From Mesocentrotus franciscanus (lineage: Eukaryota > Echinodermata > Echinoidea > Camarodonta > Strongylocentrotidae), in the NCBI GenBank assembly GCA_037976565.1, contig CP137675.1, positions 18,559,946 to 18,623,945 of the forward strand: a DNA stretch of 64,000 nucleotides, read 5' to 3'. The notes beneath the pieces are model-generated. The model saw only the letters and a program-made list of their open reading frames with translations, had not been told where the DNA came from and ran no database searches. Positions within the stretch are counted from its first letter, which is position 1. The number at the start of each line of letters is the position of its first letter. Of this stretch, positions 48,546 to 61,012 are shown one piece after another. Position numbers and translations under genes: made by a program.

Positions 48546-50321
48546 AGAGGAATAGCAGAATGATCTCCATGCCCCGCATAGCTCTACCACTTTTGCAAAC
48601 AACCATGAAGTGTTTAAAATATTTGTTTTATATTTGTCTGTCTGTTTATTTGTTTCTTTTTCATTATCTGCCATGTGTGAAAGAAAAAATGGATATATAA
48701 TACAGTGTGATATCTGGTACTCTGAACATTTTTGAACAATTAACACGTGGGACAAGTGGGTCAAGGGAATTGGCATTGTAAACATCACAATTGGAACGAC
48801 TCTATAGAAAACACATGTTCTTAAGTAAGGAGTATTACGTGTCAGCTTACAGTGTATGGTTTTTAATCAAACATACATTTGTAACCAAATATAAATTATG
48901 AATCATAGTTACGTTAAAATTGTACCCAACTCTTAAAATGCATTCATATTCGATAAGAATTGTGTTTTTTCCTTCACATGTTCGAGTCGTTTATCACTCC
49001 GTCCTGTAGTTGAATTCTCGTTAAAGACTAGCGTAACGCAGCAAAACAAAGCTGACAATAAGGAAATTCATCAATATTGTAAAATACTCACTAACATGTA
49101 ATTCATGACAAAATTGGGTCACAAGGCTGCCGATCATATTACGCACCCCCTCAGACAGACACATTCTCCTTATCTATAATGGGTAAAAATACATGAAGCA
49201 ATCTTTAGAAATTGTGAAAATGTCGCAAAAACCATTTATGGCTGGTTCATGACAGTATCAATTAATAATTTAAATAATGATTCATTTCAGGTTGAAGAGA
49301 AACAAAATTACCACAGACTTGCTCATCAAAATGAAAATGACTAGATTTATGACATGTTTATTTGCAGGTGATGTATTTAATTACAACAATGGATCAATTA
49401 AAATTAAGCTCATCCGATCTGTAATACATCACCAAACAAAACTATTACGTGCTAACATTTGTTACTTTTAGTTTAGCGTGATAATCATAACAGGAAGCTG
49501 AAAACGATTTATCCAGTTTGAAATAAAATCTGTGGATATACAGCTTCTACTGTTTCAGAATAATGCTATCTCTGCTTAATAGTGCATTGTCCAGTCAAGG
49601 ATGGGAGGGATGGGGTGCTGGGGGCAGTAACACCCTCCCCTACAAATATCGAAAATATTGATGACCCCCACCCATTTTTGCTCGTCAGGGCAAACTTTTG
49701 AATCTTTGTTGGCAAAATTTAGAATCTGAGGATATTTCTTCTTTTTCTTAAACTCTTGTTTCGACAAATTTTGTCTGACCCCAATCCAATCCAGGAATTT
49801 ATAAAGCGCCAATATCTAGTTGCCTAATCAAAGGCGCTGATGAGACTGACCCCCCCCCATTCAAAATGGTATAGCGGCGCCCCTGATATGTTGTGAAACT
49901 CTGAATTAGTTATTGAAGTGATAAGAAAGAAAGAAAAGAAAAGAATCGTAATCACCAATTAGCCACTCCTTCGGATATGGTTAAAGTCTTAATTCCCTTA
50001 CTTGCATATCTCTAATGTAAATAGTTGCTTTCTAGAGCAGGTAGGAAAGTGTACATTGATGACGGACGACGTCAATAGATCTATTCTCACCAGCTGCTCA
50101 TGCAAAGGGGAATAGTATCACTTCCTGAAGATCGATTGGTAATTGATATGTATACATGTATAATATATCCATATTTATTTACCTACGTCACCTACTCATA
50201 AATGTATATGGATTATCAGAAAACAAGGACTTATTGGTAAGAATCCTTGCAAGAACAGTTACATAATGGCTAAAAGAGCATTAACCAAAACAGCAGTGCT
50301 GGTGATGGTGACATTGATTAA
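48546..50321. other. Non-coding stretch
   Basis: AT-rich sequence without supported exons. Short frames at 49277 and 49576 look random. Confidence 0.5.
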
Positions 50322-50419
50322 TATAGTAGTAGTAGTAGTAGTGGTAATGTCAGTGGTGCTAGTGTAGTAGTGGTATTAGTAGTAGCAGTAGTAGTAGTAG
50401 AAGTAGTAGTAGTAGCAGT

Positions 50420-50499
<80 letters not shown>

Positions 50500-50526
50500 A
50501 AGTAGTAGTAGTATAGTAGAAGAAGA

Positions 50527-50585
<59 letters not shown>

Positions 50586-50592
50586 AAGTAGC
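50322..50592. repeat. (AGT)n microsatellite
   Basis: About 270 bp of AGT/AGC/AGA triplets, with the longest pure AGT runs at about 50433-50495 and 50530-50584. Confidence 0.95.
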
Positions 50593-50897
50593 AGATCTAG
50601 TATTTATTATTCATGTTCATACGTCTACTTTATCCTCCTCTATCTCTTCCTCCTCTTTCTATCTCTCTTCATCCCATTTCTCTCCCTCTCTGGACTCCAT
50701 TTCCCCGTCCTCTGTCTCTCATTCCCTCTTTGTTATATAGTGTTAAACTTACCCGCCCACCTCCCCCTCCCGCTTATTCGGCCGGTCGTTTGAGTCGCCG
50801 CTTAATATTTACTCACAAATTAGCCCCCTTTCTGGCTGTCTTTCGGATCCGCCCCCGCCCCACCCGCGCCCCTAGAATCCCGCGGATTTTCCGCGGG

Positions 50898-51350
50898 CCC
50901 CACTAGTAATAGTAGTAATAGTAGAAGTAGTAGTATTAGTGGTGATGGTGGTGGTGATGGTAGTGATGTTGGTGGTAATGGTGGTGATGTTGGTGTGGCG
51001 GTAATGGTGATAGTGGTGATGGTGATGGTGGTGGAGGTGATGGTGATGGTGATGGTGGTGGAGGTGATGGTGATAGTGTTGGTGGTGGTGAAGGTGATGG
51101 TGGTTGTAGTAGTGATGGTGGTGATGGTGGTGGTGATGGTGGTGGAGGTGGTGGTGGTGATGGTGTTGTGCGTGTTGTTGTTACTGCTGTTGTTGCTGTT
51201 GGTGGTGGTGTTAATTGTGGTGGTGAGATGGTGGTTGTGACGGTGGTGGTCGTCATGAAGGTGGTGGTGGTGGTAGTGGTGGTGTTTGTGGCGGTGGTGA
51301 TGATGGTGGTCGTAAAGGTGGTGGTAATGTTGGCGGTGTGATGGTGATGG
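50898..51350. repeat. GGT/GAT trinucleotide array
   Basis: Hexamer-like GATGGT and GGTGGT repeats. Open frames in several frames on both strands (up to 219 codons, His/Thr/Pro- or Val/Met-rich) are artefacts. The flank at 51360-51480 has moderate complexity; a minus-strand frame there (DFLEGWEETEDLPCN) might be an exon but runs straight into the repeat. Confidence 0.93.
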
Positions 51351-51903
51351 GTAATGGGGATAGTGGTGGTGTAGCAGCAGAGACAGTACGTTTCTGTGTA
51401 TCCAGATTACAAGGCAGATCTTCAGTTTCTTCCCATCCCTCAAGGAAATCATGTGCTCTACAAAATAACATACATGCACTTCAGGTGTGTATAGATTTCA
51501 TCTTATGGTCCGAGGATGACCTGCCAAATCAAAATTAGGTCCACCAGCTCTGTCCTTGCTGTTCGGCTACGCCCGCAGGATGCTTCTGATTTTTTTTTTT
51601 TTAACAATCAAATTTACTTTGTCCAGCAATGGCATGACCAGATGTGTATGAGTTCCGCTTGCTGGTTCAAGGTGATCAGATCAGATCAGATTTATTTTAT
51701 TTCCATCATCATCACAGTATATACAAAGATAAAAGATGAAATATCATAACCATGATAACAAATGAAAATATCCAAATTATATATAAATTGATACAATAAC
51801 ATTCAAAATATAATGAAAGTATAAAACATAGTACAAATGGAAAATGGTGCATCCGTAAAGGCCAATAAGGCTTGACAATTGAATGCACCATGCACACAAT
51901 TAA

Positions 51904-52090
51904 TACAGTGAAACCTGTCTATAAAGACCACCCATGGGAAACAAGAAAAGTGGCCTTTATAGGCAGGTGGTCTTTATCTACAGGTTCCTTTAATACATGT
52001 AAACCATTTCCCAGGGAAACAAAAAAAATGTGGTCTTTGTAGACAGGTCGTCTTTCTATACAGGTGGTCACTAAAGCAGGTTTGACTGTA
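51904..52090. mobile_element. MITE (ACAGTGAAACCTGTCTATAA type)
   Basis: Starts 'acagtgaaacctgtctata' and ends 'aagcaggtttgactgta'. Internal 'aagaccaccc' / 'ggtggtctt' segments mirror. The ACAG(T)xAAACCTGTCTATAA end is widespread in marine invertebrate genomes as I remember it. Inserted in the LINE relic. Confidence 0.7.
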
Positions 52091-52367
52091 ATATCATAGG
52101 CTGGACAAAAAGAATGGATAGCATTTCGGAGAGGTCTTATAATCAATTGTGCATTGTTAAGAGAGAGACGTTTCTTGGAAAGTCTTTTAAATGAGTTGTT
52201 AATTCGAAAAGGCTGTAGAAAAGATGGTAGGGAATTTCAAACTTTACAGAAAAACATAACGGAGAGAATTGTTTAATATGTTCGAAGAAGCATTTCAATG
52301 ATGGAATTTTATCAGCATTTCTTGTGTAGTTGGTATGGACCGCATTTTTAAGATTGAATAGGTGCAT
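52090..52367 (-). pseudogene. Decayed reverse transcriptase C-terminus
   Basis: One frame reads MHLFNLKNAVHTNYTRNADK and on to EHIKQFSPLCFSV. After a frame change, the next reads KV-stop-NSLPSFLQPFRINNSF then KRLSKKRL. Together these match the YNTRN ... KxWNSLP ... FKxxLKxxL tail of LINE RTs, with the usual W codon (TGG) now TGA. Frameshift plus stop mark it as dead. Confidence 0.65.
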
Positions 52368-52744
52368 AAAGTGCGGGCGGAATAAAAGAATCGTTGCATC
52401 AATGACGCTATTTGTAATTCATTAATATTATACATATGTAAAGTATTGAATCTTCTAAATAAAGGTTGTGAGGGAGCTAAGAAAGGTCAACAAAGTCGTA
52501 AGCCTGTATTAAAGCCTATGTAAATTGAGTAACTTAAAGGGATGTTTCGTCGCCCAGACAGACTTGCAATAAATAATATATGGCAAAATAAATCCATTCT
52601 AATGATTCTATAACATGAGCAAAATACGAAGTAGAACAAATTGTAAGTGACTGATAATACGGACGCTCTTAGAAGCCCCTTTTTCGTTAAATGTATATAT
52701 CTTTTTGTAATCAAGTATAATAATTTTGATTGTGGTTCTGCATA

Positions 52745-52872
52745 AAGGCTCGTTCAGAAATGACGGGTTTGTGTTTATGATAAAGTAATTAAGTGTATAA
52801 TATATTTCTGTATCATATAACACAGAGCTCAGTGAATACGCGAAAGTCCTTTGTTGGGCGAAATTGCCTTTC
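52745..52872 (-). mobile_element. MITE copy, reverse (family of 39044-39240)
   Basis: In reverse it contains 'gcccaacaaaggacttt', 'cgcgtattcactgagctctgtgttatatgat' and 'atttctgaacgagcc', matching the family at 39044 and 4262. Confidence 0.6.
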
Positions 52873-53217
52873 ATTTTTAATACACGTTAAGAAGAAGAAG
52901 AAAAAAAAAGCGGCTCTGTTGCGGCGGGTTACTTCACACATGTCTTCACACATGTCATTACTTCGGTTGTGTTAAATTTACATTGACATGATTTCATGCC
53001 TCTTCATATTTGGATGTTTTGACGATTTATGCTCATTACACAATGGCGTTCCCCAGATAGAAAGGGGCGTCAAAGAGGGGTGGGCGTTAGTTTTATTTAT
53101 TTATTTTTTTATTTTTATTTATTCATTTTCCACATATGGGAAGGATCACCCTTTTCAGCTAAAAGCTGGTCTTCAAGTTCACGTGCTTGTCGGTAAAATT
53201 GTATACATTGTGTTCAA

Positions 53218-53410
53218 ATTTCTTCTTTTTCTTTTTCTTCTGCTTCTTCGTCTTCTTCGTCGTCTTCTTCTTTTTCTTCTTCTTTTTCTTCTTCTTCTTC
53301 TTCTTCTTCTTCTTCTTCTTCTTCTTCTTCTTCTTCTTCTTCTTCTTCTTCCACTTCTTTTTTTATCTACTCCCCCTCCTCTTCCTCCTCCTCCTCCACC
53401 TTCTTTTTTA
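53218..53410. repeat. (TTC)n microsatellite
   Basis: Pure TTC/CTT from about 53278 to 53350, with impure flanks. Frames of poly-Leu/Phe/Ser or Arg are artefacts. Confidence 0.95.
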
Positions 53411-55246
53411 TTTTCTTCTCTCTCTCTCTTTGATATGTTCAAATCTTCTTTATTTTGTGAGGAGGTACATAATGTACATGTAGAAAATGAATGCAAGAAC
53501 CACCCCAAAAAAAAAAAACTCCTGGTTAATATGATATCTTTCAAACGCAGGCAAAAACACCTCCGCTCCTGGCCAATATCATCTTTCAAGTGCAGGCAAT
53601 ATTATGAATGCTGAAGAGGAATTGTCATTTTGAAACTAATTACAATGCCAAATGTTAGCCATTGAATAAGTAATCAGTTTGTATAACAGACACTTATGAT
53701 GCAGGAAAGTTTCTAAAAGTGAGTCTGTTGAACTTGTTGAAAGGGAATTGAACCCATTCGTCTCTCTCCGTCCCTCCCTCTCCCTCTCCCACTCTTCCTT
53801 TAAGAACCCCCCATACAAGCTCTCTTCATCATATTATGAATTATATCTTGTATTATTTGTGTGTTGAGATAATTTGTATTTTCCTTGCGCCGCAATCCGG
53901 CAATGGGTGATAACGATCACCATTTCCTGACATATCTCAAGATTCAAAGATTTTCCTCTCACAATCCTTTTCAAAAAGCCTCACATCGTCTCACCCCTGT
54001 ATTGTAACCTACCCACCCTCCTTCCCCCATCATAATGATTTCATGCTGATTATGATATTTCTAATGCCTTTGTTCAACATTTTTTGTTCTCGACCGATCT
54101 TGTTTCGATGCGCTAAATAGGCACTTTGAACTTCCTCCCAGTGAAACCTAAAACAATACATGTTGCGTCTGCAGTACACAGACTATTTAATGTTAATGCC
54201 TCTATGGCTCTGAGTTGGAGGGCCATAAACATACTAATCAATAATTACTCATTACTAATTACTAATTACTAAATGTATATCCCATATTCATTGCAACCAA
54301 TTAAAGACTTAAGGCAAGAGCGTTGTGAGTCCCATCTGGAAACCAGACTAGTCATGCTATTTACAATTTTTGTTCATTATTTATGTTTACTTTGTTTCAC
54401 TTTGTATTAAATCAGTGTTTAATATTATCAAGTTCATAGGGGTAAGAGCCGGGTGTGTATGCGTGCGTTTGTATGTGTCTATGGGAGGGGGTGCTAAGGG
54501 ATACGACCTCGAGAATTTCGAAATGACTTATATTCAGGTATCTGTCACCTCATTATTCGGATTGCATGTGAGGTTGTCTACTTGAAATGTATAACTTATC
54601 TTGTTTATACAAAATGTCACTATCATAAGCTGTAATTTTTCGTTCGCTTGCAAATATAGATATATAATTATGCAAAAATAGATAATCGGGTACTAGCCCC
54701 CGGAAAATGTGCCCTTATCCCTATTTTATTGTGAATTTACACCATAGGATCGAGTTATTTCGTCACGGAGACCCCTGTGATCATTCAACAAAGACAATAT
54801 ATCATCTGAACACACATATTTAGCACACACATACACACAAATATCTCACAAGCAATATGAAAAGTGCTTCTTTTGCTACCGGTATGTTCGACTTATATTA
54901 CCAACTGTAAAGATTTGATTATATTGCAATCCATTGTTTACAGTTGTGTACGCTACGGCCATTATACAGGGTATAGAGAAACTAGATTGCGGCCATCTCT
55001 ATCTTGAGCGCACACTTTAGCCATCAATCATCTTGTGGCATTTATGAATTTATGTGTCGGCAATTATTGTGTTGTTTTCTTTCACAGGAAATAAAATATT
55101 ACAATACCGAGCCCTTTCTTGTTAATTTCCTGTTGCCTTTCCCCTCCCATCCTATCTCTTGCTATGCCTCTGTCTCTCACTGTCTTTGTTTCTCCCTTTT
55201 TTGTTTTACTCCCCTCATCCCTCCGTCCCTCTCTCTATCATTCCTT
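53411..55246. other. Non-coding stretch
   Basis: No exon supported. 'catgtagaaaatgaatgcaag' (53477-53497) also occurs at 15078-15098, a trace of a shared dispersed repeat. Confidence 0.5.
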
Positions 55247-55248
55247 TT

Positions 55249-55292
<44 letters not shown>

Positions 55293-55322
55293 TCTTCTTC
55301 TTCTTCTTCTTCTTCTTTCTCT
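55247..55322. repeat. (TC)n followed by (CTT)n
   Basis: TC dinucleotides from about 55251 to 55288, then CTT triplets to about 55317. Three overlapping frames of Ser/Leu are artefacts. Confidence 0.95.
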
Positions 55323-56000
55323 CCGTCTCTCCTTCGTAACCCCCATCTCTTCCTACATAACCCTATCTCTTTCTCAATCAGTCACACTATTGCAATGCTC
55401 ATAGGTGCATAATCAGTGAGGATATAATTATTTTATTATGAAATATAGCTTGAATCAAAATAAAACTGCCAACATCATCCACGTTATGGGCAATGTTTCC
55501 CAACATTAGAATTTATATGTCAGAATCAGTTCGGTTATTTTTCATTCTCAAAAGTTTATCACAGTTTTAACTCTAGGCCAATGTCTGTTTTGATCTACAG
55601 AATGGGACAAACATTGGTCTGCCTCAGTCGATTTTGGTCACATGCACGATGCATAATTATGTTACACATACACTCAAAATAATGTGGCAATCGAGGGTGT
55701 AGTACACAGCAGGTAAAGATTTAATAACAGGTGGTGGCACAAACATGACTTTATACTCATTTCCATCTATTGTCAAAGTATCAGTTTATAATGGTCATAG
55801 CCAATTAGAGATGCTGTGTGATGATCATGAACAATTTCAAAATTATGTGCTCAAAACATACTATCATTCATATGCTAAAAATTCATATTGTTGCCAATAT
55901 CGGACTTTGTTATTTGTAGCCAGCCGATGGGAGTTCAACTCGAGAAGGAAAATTTTAGTTGAATTTGAGTGATAATTACTTTGTAATCACGAATTGATTT
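55323..56000. other. Non-coding stretch before the gap
   Basis: A 75-codon frame at 55745-55972 ends close to the gap. It shows no motif and no splice context, so it is not called as a gene. Confidence 0.4.
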
Positions 56001-56500
56001 NNNNNNNNNNNNNNNNNNNNNNNNNNNNNNNNNNNNNNNNNNNNNNNNNNNNNNNNNNNNNNNNNNNNNNNNNNNNNNNNNNNNNNNNNNNNNNNNNNNN
56101 NNNNNNNNNNNNNNNNNNNNNNNNNNNNNNNNNNNNNNNNNNNNNNNNNNNNNNNNNNNNNNNNNNNNNNNNNNNNNNNNNNNNNNNNNNNNNNNNNNNN
56201 NNNNNNNNNNNNNNNNNNNNNNNNNNNNNNNNNNNNNNNNNNNNNNNNNNNNNNNNNNNNNNNNNNNNNNNNNNNNNNNNNNNNNNNNNNNNNNNNNNNN
56301 NNNNNNNNNNNNNNNNNNNNNNNNNNNNNNNNNNNNNNNNNNNNNNNNNNNNNNNNNNNNNNNNNNNNNNNNNNNNNNNNNNNNNNNNNNNNNNNNNNNN
56401 NNNNNNNNNNNNNNNNNNNNNNNNNNNNNNNNNNNNNNNNNNNNNNNNNNNNNNNNNNNNNNNNNNNNNNNNNNNNNNNNNNNNNNNNNNNNNNNNNNNN
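56001..56500. other. Assembly gap (500 N)
   Basis: Exactly 500 Ns, a conventional spacer length, so the true distance across it is unknown. Confidence 0.99.
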
Positions 56501-56688
56501 CACCTGGATTTATTTATAGGTATCCTGATGATGACATGATGGAACGCCCTCAAATGACGGAGCATGAATATGGTAGAACTCTTGAAACAAACATATAAAG
56601 TTATCATCGGCGACAGACAGACAGACTATACATCGACATGACCGAAGATCTCAATTTCGCGCGCTCCTATACACTTGAAAAACCCCGC

Positions 56689-56759
56689 CTGTTTGGAGCC
56701 AGAAGGGCGTTAACTCATACACTTTAACACAGGGTTAATACCCTTCTGGCTATAAACAG
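56689..56759. repeat. Small hairpin
   Basis: 'ctgttt...gccagaaggg' faces 'cccttctggc...aaacag', with GTTAA/TTAAT inside: about 24-nt arms with small bulges and a loop of about 21 nt. Confidence 0.75.
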
Positions 56760-57293
56760 ATGAACTTATCTTCAAGCATTTATGGAACCTCGTTCAGAGG
56801 CATCTGCTAATTAAGGCGGGAATAAACATGATTGAAAAGGTAAATATAGGATAAGACATGTTCCTCTCTATTACATTCACATGGCTATCTAGGTTACGGG
56901 CACGGGTAAAATGAAGGACAGGAATATGAGTTTACTTGAGAATGAAAACCTGCTCCTCAAAATAGTACTGAGTTAGCAGGTGATAGTATTGATAGCACCA
57001 TTTCTATTTCTAGATAATTATAATGCTTGTCTACCTAATAACATCCATATTCTAAGAAAATAAACATAGTAGGCTATACATTACTAAACAATATTCAGAT
57101 ATTTCAACTTCATCGCAAATAATCTTCCAACTTAAAGCAATCAAGTTTGAACTTTGAAATAGTAAAGAATTAGATTCTGATAGGGTCTGCCTCAATAATT
57201 ATTTAAAAAAGAGAAGAAATTGATTGACATACACATGACCATGGGATATACTTGGCCTATACTTCCCGTGGAGTACTTTTTGGTTTGATTAAA

Positions 57294-57333
<40 letters not shown>

Positions 57334-59068
57334 GACTTTGAAAATTTGAATATTCCTCCGTGTGTTGCAATAGTTTTTTTTTAGTTTTAGTTTATTAAAA
57401 TATTCAACATAAATGTATAATTGTATCTCTTTTATCCCCTCTTAAACTCCAATTCATATAACTGGAGATCGGGGCACACCATACAAAAACCGTGCAATAC
57501 CTATTCATAGTCCTAAAATGCATGAACAATTTGTACAAATCTTTACGTGAATTTCCTCCTTTCAAAACCGTCGCTGCTTCAAATAAAGTTATCTCACAAA
57601 AAGACGAGATTGTAAGTTAAAAGGAATATTTCAAATTTATTTGTTGACCGAAATATTCGAGCTCACAGCTTGAACCCACCTCCACTGGCAACTAACCAGC
57701 AGACCGCCAGCTGGTAAGATAAATCGAAACAAAATGTGATGAGAGTCATGACTACACTGTTTCCGTGATGAGAAAATAACACACCCTCAACGCTAAAACG
57801 GACACAGTCCTTTCATTCTTTCGACGAGTATATTTTCAGGGATCGAGCGATTAGTGGAGACTTCGCGCTTTGTGTTGGACGTAAGAAAGGGAGGGGAAAT
57901 ATGACGATTGAAGACAAAACAAAAAATGTAAAAACGGACAGAATCTAGACTAAGTCATGACTTGAACTTCGTCAAAGAAAATACAGTATACTATGTCGCC
58001 GCATTGGAACATATCGACTGCATCTCTAAACTTGAATAAAGGTTATACATGTACTTTCCTTTTTAGTTCTTTTTTTTACAAACTTAATGAGATAAATCTT
58101 TGGCATTATCTTTAATCAACTAATCATCATCACCTATCATCATCACATTCATCATCAGCAGCAGCAGAATCTTCGTTGTCATCGTCGTCATCATTCATAA
58201 TTATCATCATCACCACCGCCACCACATCCTTCTCCTCATCACCATAATCATTCTTATAATTATTATACCATAAGCCTTTCAAACAAAAATCATCGTCGTT
58301 TTTAACAATCGCTATCGTCATTGACTTAATAATCATAATAGCAAACGGCAAGAATCATAATAATTTAAAGTCATCGTCATTACCATTACCAAAGGCAACT
58401 GCCTTGCTCCATCACCATCGCCACAGAATTAAAACATTACAAGAATATTACACCATACCATACATAGAATAACCTCTTCGCATTCATGGCTTCATCAGCG
58501 AAAAGGTAGAAATACCAAATTATCACTATCACACACCAACCACCTACCATGCCAACGTCACTACTTTAAACACCTCCAAGTAATATCTTTATTAATTTTT
58601 AAAATATACCTAACCACAGTCGATATCCAACATATACCTCTATATTTCAATTACGTGTGCATTTACAAGTGAAAGTAATGGTTAATTCATACACCTATTG
58701 GGTAGAAATATATGTGCTCTTAATCGCTGAGAATTATGACGCATCCACGATGACACTATAGCGTTAAGCTTTGGACAACTGGTATCAATTCTTTATGATT
58801 AAAAATCTTAATCTCGCATTTCCCCCAACATGTCCCCTGATTACGAAACAATATAATCATGAATGCATCATTAAGTTAAATTCATTACCGGGCGATCAGT
58901 GCTGTTGGAATTAAATCATTAATTTCAGCACATTGGAAAAAGATGTATTTTCACGTGTGTTTCTAATCGAGCAAGTTATCGCAACCATATCAAGTCCATT
59001 TTCACTGTATGCAACACGGGTGAAATAGAGGACAATTAAAACGTCAAATGTATAAAATTAGATGATCA
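56760..59068. other. Non-coding stretch
   Basis: Contains an (AT)n run at 57299-57328 and an ATC/TCG-rich patch at 58125-58260. The segment 57370-57480 has a T-rich end 'agtttattaaaatattcaac' that could be another LINE 3' end, but no RT signature was found. Confidence 0.45.
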
Positions 59069-59216
59069 GGACCCTGTTTCATAAAACTTGTTATCAATAA
59101 CAACTGCCACAGATCTATGGCAAATCTGCTCACAGCCAATCATATGCAAGGATTACAGTAGCTTATAACAATTATCGTAACTTGTTATTGATAACAAGTT
59201 TTATGAAACAGGGCCC
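59069..59216. mobile_element. 148-bp MITE (CCCTGTTTCATAAA type)
   Basis: Ends 'ccctgtttcataaaacttg' and its complement, pairing for about 33 bp ('ttatcaataacaa' / 'ttgttattgataa'). The inner part, 'ggcaaatctgctcacagccaatcat', is non-coding. A very common element type in marine invertebrates as I remember it. Confidence 0.85.
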
Positions 59217-60024
59217 TGGTCCTGTGATATGAAGCGATTACTTAAAATTTTATACAAAGCAGTATTTCTAGACACGAACCCGTGACCAGTTGTTACCTTA
59301 TAAAGCTGTCAAGTCTTGATATGGCCAGTTTGAATTCTAACCAGATTTGTGAAAGCAAATGGGGTGTCAATAAAGTGAAGAGTTCAAGTCTATATATGAA
59401 AAGTAAGTTTGAGTTCAATGGTCACGCTTTTTGAACTATTGACAGCATTGCTACAACTGTCTGAGATCACTAGCATATAAAATGTATTATGAAGTAGACC
59501 AACAGTGTAAACTTCAATGAATGCACTTTTGCTTCATCATAATATTATAGATACGCAATTAAGTTTCTTTACTTCTTTCGTGTCCCTATCTTTTCTTTCA
59601 ATGGAAAAGTTTCAAACAAACTGAATTTGTGAACCAGCAGCATATGAAGCAACAATAGAATTTACAAACTTAAAAATTTCTCAACCAAATATCGCCTGGT
59701 AATACTCGGCACACACTGTCAATCAGTATGAGAACTGCTGTCTACCCTTGGTAGACCAAGAAAAACCTTTCCGTGACCAGTTTTGTCGGCAAAAGGTTTT
59801 CGATGCAGTATAATAGCGTAAAACTCCAGCCGACCGAAATGCTCCGGAGACCACTGACATCCTTTTAAAGACTGGCAAAAACCTCTCTGCGACGTTTGAC
59901 TACTAACTCCCGACCAGTGGTTGTCGGGTGTCGGTAACCGGTCGTATCTTTAGTGTGAGTTAGGCTTAAGTGTAGTCTATAAAAAGAACTACAGAAGTCA
60001 CATTACATCTGAAGTTCTCGTGCA

Positions 60025-60261
60025 TTAGAACAGCTTCTTCATTTCTTCAAGGGAGGGTGGGATGACATCATCAAGGACGCCAAGGTCATAGTGATGATGA
60101 GAGTGATCTATGAGGACAGGACAGTCAATTGTGAGGTCAGGGAGCGTGAGGGTATCCCCCCTCAAACTTTTCATTTCTTTCGTAGCATTTGTCGCTACAT
60201 CTAGTACAGAAATGTGTCGGTCGTGGTACAATGCTAAGAATCGTCGTGCTTGTCGGCAGTG
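60025..60261 (-). CDS. Candidate terminal exon, unknown protein (78 residues)
   Basis: Open for 78 codons to TAA at 60025, read in phase 0 from a possible AAG acceptor at 60262-60263. It reads HCRQARRFLALYHDRHISVL, then DVATNATKEMKSLRGDTLTL, then PDLTIDCPVLIDHSHHHYDL, and ends GVLDDVIPPSLEEMKKLF. Mixed, balanced composition with acidic and hydrophobic residues contrasts with the repeat frames, so I think it is real. The (CT)n run just upstream (60266-60453) would serve as the pyrimidine tract. No family is recognised and no upstream exon was joined. A non-canonical AAG acceptor lowers confidence. Confidence 0.45.
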   Translation of the reverse strand, partial: HCRQARRFLALYHDRHISVLDVATNATKEMKSLRGDTLTLPDLTIDCPVLIDHSHHHYDLGVLDDVIPPSLEEMKKLF

Positions 60262-60265
60262 CTTG

Positions 60266-60415
60266 AGAGACAGAGAAAGAGAGAGGGGAGAGAAAGAGAA
60301 AGAGAGAGATAGAGAGAAAGAGAGACAGAGAGAGAGGGAGAGAGAGAGAGAAAGAAAAAGAGGGGGAGAGAAAGAGAAAGAGAGAGATAGAGATAGAGAG
60401 AGAGAGAGAGAGAGT

Positions 60416-60453
<38 letters not shown>
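60266..60453. repeat. (AG)n microsatellite
   Basis: AG-rich plus strand, so CT-rich on the minus strand next to the candidate exon. Frames across it are artefacts. Confidence 0.95.
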
Positions 60454-60454
<1 letters not shown>

Positions 60455-60839
60455 GCAAGCAGTGTCCTAATAGTTTAGCTAATTATACTGATTAACGATT
60501 AACGGGTGGCCACACCCATTGCAGCTAGATTACAGTTGAAGTCACGTATTCTCAACATGATATAGCTGTCAGCGACTCCAGAACATCAACAACATAATAG
60601 AACATTCATGTGTCAACCTAGGGGTGAAGCAATGACAACATTGTTTAACAAACTAGTTTCCTCGTAATGACATTAATGGCGGGATTAGTGACTCGTCATC
60701 CAACTCAAGACATCCAAACTCATCTATTTCTCGTGCGAAATACAGTCAGTGGTACATAATATTTGGTCTTTTGGCTATTTTAGGAACGCATGGTTTGATG
60801 GTTTGTTTGTACCTGACTGCTAAGCAAGCTTGTGTATGT

Positions 60840-61012
60840 TTGTAAGTATGCAACCAGGGGATCGAGGGCTTTAGGTCGTCCTAGAGGGACTTAGTACTAA
60901 ATACAGATTATAATGCCTTACCAAAGCCAAAGGGTATGCGCGCATTGACTTGTTTCGAACCAGGGACCTCCCGGTACGAGACCACCGCACTACCACTGAG
61001 CTTTATTACGTA
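60840..61012 (-). mobile_element. tRNA-derived SINE
   Basis: The minus strand starts 'aagctcagtggtagtgcgg' (A-box, TRGCNNAGTGG), has 'tctcgtaccgggaggtc' and 'ctggttcgaa' (B-box, GGTTCGAA), then a non-tRNA body to 'ctcgatcccctggttgc'. The T-arm and acceptor stem do not pair, so this is a SINE head and not a functional tRNA gene. Different family from the 8-kb SINE. Confidence 0.65.

Larger units (their letters stand above)
51676..52640 (-). mobile_element. Second non-LTR retrotransposon relic
   Basis: Minus-strand 3' end 'ggaaataaaataaa' followed by CTGATCTGATC, a pentamer-type tail at about 51676-51696. Upstream is a decayed RT C-terminus (52090-52367). A MITE (51904-52090) is inserted between. 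The upstream limit near 52640 is a guess. Confidence 0.55.

Noticed and set aside
50820..51479. 219-codon His/Thr-rich frame
   Set aside because: Made by the GGT/GAT array; only the first 40 codons outside the repeat have normal composition, and no homology is recognisable.
55745..55972. 75-codon plus-strand frame before the gap
   Set aside because: No motif, no splice context and AT-rich codons; compatible with chance.
55976..56607. Frames made of X residues
   Set aside because: They translate the 500-N gap.
57838..57882. Possible 45-bp plus-strand microexon (ttttcag ... GGAC|GTAAGA)
   Set aside because: Both splice sites look acceptable, but there is no neighbouring exon and such pairs occur by chance in DNA this size.
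60945..61012. Functional tRNA gene on the minus strand
   Set aside because: A- and B-box-like sequences are present, but the T-arm and acceptor stem do not pair; it is a SINE head.
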